From the NCBI GenBank assembly GCA_024802545.1, contig CP103416.1, forward strand, positions 1,736,001 through 1,800,000: DNA of 64,000 nt, read 5' to 3'. Origin of the DNA: SAR92 clade bacterium H455. Its GTDB lineage: Bacteria > Pseudomonadota > Gammaproteobacteria > Pseudomonadales > Porticoccaceae. The notes beneath the pieces were generated by a model. The model searched no databases and was not told the DNA's origin. It saw only the letters and a list, made by a program, of their open reading frames with translations. This document shows positions 60,152 through 64,000 of the stretch, in pieces (position 1 is the first letter of the stretch; each line of letters starts with the position of its first letter). The position numbers and the translations under genes were made by a program.

Positions 60152-61501
60152 TCATATCTCTTTTAAAACCTGCTCTTCTTCAGCAAAGTACTCTTTGGAC
60201 AGGCGAAACACAACCGGCGCCAAAAATACCAGTGCAATTAGGTTGGGAATGGCCATCATGCCGTTGAGCACATCGGACATTTTCCACACCAGCCCTAAAC
60301 TCATCTGGGTGCCAAGAAAAATACCCGCTACCCAGAGTACTCGGAATGGCACGATCACTTTGGGACCGAGCAAAAATTCAGCACAGCGCTCGCCGTAATA
60401 GCTCCAACCCAGCATGGTGGTAAAAGCAAACAGGATAATACAGAGGGTCAGGATAATATCGCCAAATGGCAACTGCGAACTAAACGCAGCAGACGTCATG
60501 GCCGCGCCATATAACTCACCGTCCCAGACGCCGGTAACCACTAACACAAGACCGGTCATGGTGCAGATAATTAGCGTATCTATAAACGTACCTAGCATGG
60601 CGATTGAGCCCTGACGCACTGGACTATTAGTCTCTGCAGCGGCATGCGCAATAGGCGCTGACCCAAGGCCAGATTCGTTGGAGAAAACGCCTCGAGCGAC
60701 GCCACTTTGCAAAGCCAGCATTATGCTGGCGCCGACGAAGCCGCCGGTTGCTGCAGCACCGTTAAATGCGCTATCAACTATCAAGAAAACCGCCGCAGGT
60801 AGTTCCGCCGCATTGAGAATCAAAATACTCATGGTCGCCAACAGATAGATAATCGCCATTAGCGGAACCAGCTTGCCTGCAACTTCTGCGATGCGCTTAA
60901 TGCCACCGAGTAAAACTACGCCAACCAGTATCGACATAACAATACCGCTCACCAGAGTGGGTACATTGAAGTTGCTCTCGAGGATCTGGGATACGGCATT
61001 GGACTGCACTGTGTTGGCCAATCCAAATCCTGCCAGTGCGCCAAAAAAGGCAAATAACATACCCAGCCACTTCCACTTCGCCCCAAGACCATTTTTGATG
61101 TAGTACATGGGTCCACCGACTTTTTTACCTAGCTCATCGGTCTCACGATAGTGAACAGCTAAAACTGCCTCTGCATACTTGGTTGCCAAGCCAATCACGG
61201 CTGCACACCACATCCAGAAAAGTGCCCCGGGTCCGCCAAGGGCGATGGCCGTTGCAACACCGACAATATTACCGGTGCCGACGGTGGATGAAAGCGCCGT
61301 CATCAATGCATTAAAAGGGCTGATTTCCCCTTCGCCACTGCCTTTGCGACCTTTAAATAGCTGCTTAAAGGCGTAGGGAATCTTGGTGATACTGATTCCT
61401 TTTAGACCGACTGATAGGTAGATGCCGGTTCCCAATAGCAGTGCCAGCATGCCCGGACCCCAGATGACCTCTCTCATGGTGTCGACGATTTGTTCAAACA
61501 T
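60152..61501 (-). CDS. Sodium:alanine/glycine symporter (AGCS family)
   Basis: A 449-residue integral membrane protein with about eleven hydrophobic segments. AGCS signatures are GEISPFNALMTALSSTVGTG with GGPGALFWMWCAAVIGLATK, and the conserved GVARGVFSNESGLGSAPIAH. The family takes up alanine, glycine or glutamine with Na+ or H+. In operon with a D-cysteine desulfhydrase-like gene (43-bp gap) and a 5'-nucleotidase; D-amino acids are a possible substrate (inference). Confidence 0.93.
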   Translation of the reverse strand: MFEQIVDTMREVIWGPGMLALLLGTGIYLSVGLKGISITKIPYAFKQLFKGRKGSGEGEISPFNALMTALSSTVGTGNIVGVATAIALGGPGALFWMWCAAVIGLATKYAEAVLAVHYRETDELGKKVGGPMYYIKNGLGAKWKWLGMLFAFFGALAGFGLANTVQSNAVSQILESNFNVPTLVSGIVMSILVGVVLLGGIKRIAEVAGKLVPLMAIIYLLATMSILILNAAELPAAVFLIVDSAFNGAAATGGFVGASIMLALQSGVARGVFSNESGLGSAPIAHAAAETNSPVRQGSIAMLGTFIDTLIICTMTGLVLVVTGVWDGELYGAAMTSAAFSSQLPFGDIILTLCIILFAFTTMLGWSYYGERCAEFLLGPKVIVPFRVLWVAGIFLGTQMSLGLVWKMSDVLNGMMAIPNLIALVFLAPVVFRLSKEYFAEEEQVLKEI

Positions 61502-61544
61502 AACAGTTCCTTCTTTGTGTTTTTATTATTATTTTTACTGCGAG

Positions 61545-62537
61545 CTAATAGCCCAAGTGGTGCTGCTGGGCGAATAATCCGAATAGCCCACCAGTGTGGA
61601 GAAAAACGATATCACTACCCTGCTGGTGAGAGAATTTACCTTTTTTAATATCTTCCATCATGCCAAAGAATGCTTTGCCCGTATAAACCGGGTCGAGCAA
61701 AATACCCTCGAGAGCGGCAACCTGTTTTATACCGTCAAAGACCTCTTGGTCAGCAACGCCATACGCCGGGCCTACATAGTCATCGCAGGTGTCGGCAATT
61801 AGGCCAGAAATATCGGTTTCTGGGCTGTACTGACTCTGCCATTGCTCGAGGTCGTCACGCACTTTATGGGTGAAATAGGCCGCGTTGTCACACACCGCAT
61901 AGGCTTTTACCCAAGTGTTGATCTGATGTAGCTGGCAACCGAGCATTAAACCCGCCTGGGTGCCCGCAGAGCCAGTGGCATGAACTATCGCCTGAGGCAT
62001 TATGGCATTGCGTTTAAAGTCCTCAGACAGCTCCTCAGCGGCGGCTATATAGCCCCACATACCAGTGCCATTGCTGCCACCAGTAGGAATTGAATAGGCT
62101 TTGCTGCCCAAACCAGCGTAGTGCTCTGCCCACTGGGCAAAGAGTTTATCCAGGCTTCGATATTCATCGACACTGTAGTGGCTAATCCTGGCCCCGGCTA
62201 AATGGTCGAGAAGCAGATTACCCACCGGCTTAGGTTCAATATCAGCACGCAATATCAGGTGAACCTTGAGACCCAACTGTGCACCGAGCAGTGCCACCGA
62301 GCGACAGTGATTGGACTGAACACCACCAGAGGTGATCAAGGTATCGCAGCCATTGGCCAGTGCTTCAGCCAATAGAAATTCAAGCTTGCGGATTTTGTTA
62401 CCAGAGGTAGCTGCACCAGTGAGATCATCCCGCTTGATCCAGATGCGCGGTCCACCAAGCTGCTGAGACAGTCGCTCTAACGGATAGAACGGCGTCGGGG
62501 TCTGGGCGAGATTGAGTCTCTCTGGATAATTAATCAT
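61545..62537 (-). CDS. dcyD: PLP-dependent D-cysteine desulfhydrase / ACC deaminase family
   Basis: A fold-type II PLP enzyme of 330 residues. PLP-Lys is in TSGNKIRKLEFLLAEAL, and SGGVQSNHCRSVALLGAQLG gives the phosphate and substrate loop. The C-terminal LDPVYTGKAFFGMMEDI is shared by DcyD and ACC deaminase. D-cysteine desulfhydrase releases sulfide, ammonia and pyruvate; 1-aminocyclopropane-1-carboxylate deaminase is the alternative and cannot be excluded. The neighbour AGCS symporter suggests import of the substrate. Confidence 0.8.
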   Translation of the reverse strand: MINYPERLNLAQTPTPFYPLERLSQQLGGPRIWIKRDDLTGAATSGNKIRKLEFLLAEALANGCDTLITSGGVQSNHCRSVALLGAQLGLKVHLILRADIEPKPVGNLLLDHLAGARISHYSVDEYRSLDKLFAQWAEHYAGLGSKAYSIPTGGSNGTGMWGYIAAAEELSEDFKRNAIMPQAIVHATGSAGTQAGLMLGCQLHQINTWVKAYAVCDNAAYFTHKVRDDLEQWQSQYSPETDISGLIADTCDDYVGPAYGVADQEVFDGIKQVAALEGILLDPVYTGKAFFGMMEDIKKGKFSHQQGSDIVFLHTGGLFGLFAQQHHLGY

Positions 62538-62605
62538 TTTATAACTCTCGTTAAAGCGACTCTTTTTGAAGCGGATAGTTGCAACAGGCTAGTTAAGACA
62601 GCTAC

Positions 62606-62634
62606 AAAAAAGGCCGCCTAAGCGACCTTTTTTT
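62606..62634 (-). terminator. Terminator after yajC
   Basis: Arms AAAAAAGGcCGC and GCGaCCTTTTTT with one mismatch and loop CTAA. Read on the minus strand it follows yajC by 10 bp; the T-run on the other strand would also stop a plus transcript. Confidence 0.82.
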
Positions 62635-62644
62635 GATTGCGAGC

Positions 62645-62974
62645 TTAGATCGCCTTGATAGTGCCTTTTGGCAGCACCGCGTGAACCGCGGACTTTTGAA
62701 ACTTAAGCTCAAGTTTATCATTCACTTCAACCACTACATACTCACCTTCAAGCTTAACGATCTTGCCAAGTATGCCACTGGTCATGGTGACTTCGTCGCC
62801 CTTGCTCAGACCGGTAATCAGATCTGTGTGCTCTTTCTGACGCTTGCGCTGGGGACGGATAATAAACAGGTACATAAAGATAAAGAGTCCGCCAAACATA
62901 ATCAGCGATCCGGTAATACCTGGTTCGCCAGATCCGGCTGCCGTCTGCGCCTGTGCACTGGAAATAAAAAACAT
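62645..62974 (-). CDS. yajC: Sec translocon accessory subunit YajC
   Basis: A 109-residue protein with one membrane helix (about residues 22-40, LIMFGGLFIFMYLFIIRPQR) then KRQKEHTDLITGLSKGDEVT and TSGILGKIVKLEGEYVVVEV of the YajC beta-domain. YajC normally precedes secD and secF. Here the gene ends in a terminator and the next gene is dcyD, so it is detached from secDF. Confidence 0.93.
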   Translation of the reverse strand: MFFISSAQAQTAAGSGEPGITGSLIMFGGLFIFMYLFIIRPQRKRQKEHTDLITGLSKGDEVTMTSGILGKIVKLEGEYVVVEVNDKLELKFQKSAVHAVLPKGTIKAI

Positions 62975-63076
62975 AGAGAGTCCTTAGAGTTAAATAATTA
63001 AGCTTGGAGTATTAGCGCCGCAACAGTCTTACGTCTTGGCAGTTAAAGTTAAAAGTCCTTTAGCCTGACCAAAGAA

Positions 63077-63550
63077 TTATAAATTCTCTTTAATCCAGGC
63101 CAATGCGTCATCGTGATGCGTTTTGGTTTTCACCTTCGCCATCACATGTTTAATCAGGCCATCTTTGCCAATCACGAAGCTGCTACGCAGCACGCCCATA
63201 TATTCGCGGCCCATAAACTTTTTCATGTCCCAGGCGCCATAGCTTTCAGTAACCTGATGATCTTCGTCGGAGAGCAGCGTAAAGTTCAACTCTTGCTTGT
63301 CTTCAAATTTCACCAGCCGATCAACTGAGTCTGGGCTGACAGCCATGACGACTGTATCCAGTTTAGCAAATTGATCTTTGCTATCGCGAATACCACAGGC
63401 CTGCACTGTGCAGCCAGGGGTCATTGCCTTGGGATAAAAATACAACAGCACGTTCTTGAAACCACGGAAGTCCGCCAGACTGACTTTTTCGCCACGCTGA
63501 TTAAATAGCGAAAAATCGCTCGCCGGCGTTCCAACTTCAGAAAATGCCAT
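63077..63550 (-). CDS. bcp: Peroxiredoxin, Bcp/PrxQ type
   Basis: Thiol peroxidase reducing hydrogen peroxide and organic hydroperoxides with thioredoxin. The peroxidatic Cys is in MTPGCTVQACGIRD; the second Cys, five residues on, is the resolving Cys of the Bcp subgroup. The 157 residues and the N-terminal GTPASDFSLFNQRGEKVSLA fit. The 102-bp gap to yajC has no gene. Confidence 0.94.
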   Translation of the reverse strand: MAFSEVGTPASDFSLFNQRGEKVSLADFRGFKNVLLYFYPKAMTPGCTVQACGIRDSKDQFAKLDTVVMAVSPDSVDRLVKFEDKQELNFTLLSDEDHQVTESYGAWDMKKFMGREYMGVLRSSFVIGKDGLIKHVMAKVKTKTHHDDALAWIKENL

Positions 63551-63680
63551 GTTTCTCTCCCAATAAGAGGCTGTTTTTAAGGTCGCTTACTGTAGCAAAT
63601 TTATTGTCCCAGCCACCAGCAAAAGCGTCCCTGAGAGCTTATTTAGCGCTAAAAACAACAAAACCTACAGTTACAAAAAA

Positions 63681-63708
63681 GCCGCTCACTCAATGAAGAA
63701 TAAACGGC
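63681..63708 (-). terminator. Terminator after malate dehydrogenase
   Basis: On the minus strand arms GCCGTTTATTC and GAGTGAGCGGC pair over 11 positions (three G-U), loop TTCATT, then TTTTTT. It lies 37 bp after the mdh stop. Confidence 0.75.
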
Positions 63709-63745
63709 CCTTCTATATTGCTCATTAACAGGTCTAACAAAACAC

Positions 63746-64000
63746 TTATGGCAGCAAGTGCTGAACCGCGTCGCGCTCTTCTGTCAGTTCCTGCTGAGTT
63801 GCTGTCATCTTGGCGCGAGAGAAATCATTGATTTCAACGCCCTGAACAATTTGCCAATCGCCGTCTTTACAGACACAGGGAAAAGAGTAGATCAGACCTT
63901 CAGTGATGCCGTAGCTGCCATCGCTGTAAACGCCCATGCTAACCCAGTCGCCTTCGGCAGTTCCCAGAGCCCAGCTGCGCATATGGGCAATAGCCGCATT
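63746..64000 (-). CDS. mdh: Malate dehydrogenase, C-terminal part (partial)
   Basis: The frame is open to the right edge, so only the last 84 residues are in the window. The stretch [20 protein letters not shown] with [17 protein letters not shown] is the C-terminal catalytic domain of the cytosolic-type bacterial malate dehydrogenase, followed by [20 protein letters not shown] and [11 protein letters not shown]. It converts malate to oxaloacetate in the TCA cycle. Confidence 0.92.
   Translation of the reverse strand, partial: NAAIAHMRSWALGTAEGDWVSMGVYSDGSYGITEGLIYSFPCVCKDGDWQIVQGVEINDFSRAKMTATQQELTEERDAVQHLLP

Overview
The window reads as a chromosomal segment of a free-living, aerobic gammaproteobacterium, probably an oligotrophic marine lineage close to Pseudomonas-type or SAR92/Cellvibrionales-type bacteria. 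This is an inference from gene content and gene order, not from a phylogeny. Gene density is high, nearly every gene has a clear housekeeping identity, and no rRNA, tRNA or CRISPR array is visible.

Layout. 0-3 kb: the C-terminal part of FadB (cut by the window edge) and a single-chain dihydroorotate dehydrogenase/PyrK-like fusion. 3-10 kb: a serine hydrolase, then a glyoxylate-shunt cluster (isocitrate lyase, a divergent LysR regulator, malate synthase G) followed by an RraA-family protein. 10-12.4 kb: a GNAT acetyltransferase and gamma-glutamyltransferase. 12.4-27.9 kb: a deeply conserved gammaproteobacterial block, rluE-nudJ-mnmA-hflD-purB-roxA divergent from icd, then cspD, clpS-clpA, infA, bpt, aat, trxB and ftsK. 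It contains a full bacterial N-degron set: two aminoacyl-transferases, the ClpS adaptor and the ClpA unfoldase. 27.9-31.6 kb: an accessory insert between ftsK and lolA, with a small membrane protein, a transposase relic, two lipoproteins, two tandem paralogous outer-membrane barrels and a decayed, apparently non-coding stretch. 31.6-38.7 kb: the conserved block resumes with lolA, rarA, crcB, serS, a 0.5-kb cluster of palindromic repeats, then cysG and gor.

38.7-42.9 kb: a gamma-glutamylation polyamine-catabolism locus (PuuB-like oxidase and TetR regulator divergent from a PuuA-like synthetase, plus a class I amidotransferase) with a 40-bp inverted-repeat operator between the divergent genes. 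43-44.3 kb: a lone, apparently intact tyrosine recombinase. 44.5-47.6 kb: the Prc tail-specific protease and exonuclease III. 47.6-49.9 kb: a compact four-gene module of a secreted His/Tyr-rich protein, an ECF-type sigma factor, a single-pass membrane protein and a DUF3106 periplasmic protein. This is the best candidate here for an undescribed sensing system. 50-53.5 kb: the electron-transfer flavoprotein and its ubiquinone oxidoreductase, with operator-like palindromes between them. 53.7-59 kb: DUF1285 and TetR genes, thrH, and a sulfur-assimilation group (APS reductase, a thioredoxin-fold partner, CysB, a TSUP exporter). 59-64 kb: a 5'-nucleotidase, an AGCS amino-acid symporter and a D-cysteine desulfhydrase-like enzyme in one operon, then yajC, bcp and the C-terminus of malate dehydrogenase (cut by the window edge).

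Taken together the genes describe growth on fatty acids, acetate and polyamines (FadB, ETF/ETF-QO, glyoxylate shunt, Puu), assimilatory sulfur metabolism (CysG, CysH, CysB) and thiol redox control (TrxB, Gor, Bcp). All calls rest on reading the translated sequence and remembered family features; no database search was run.
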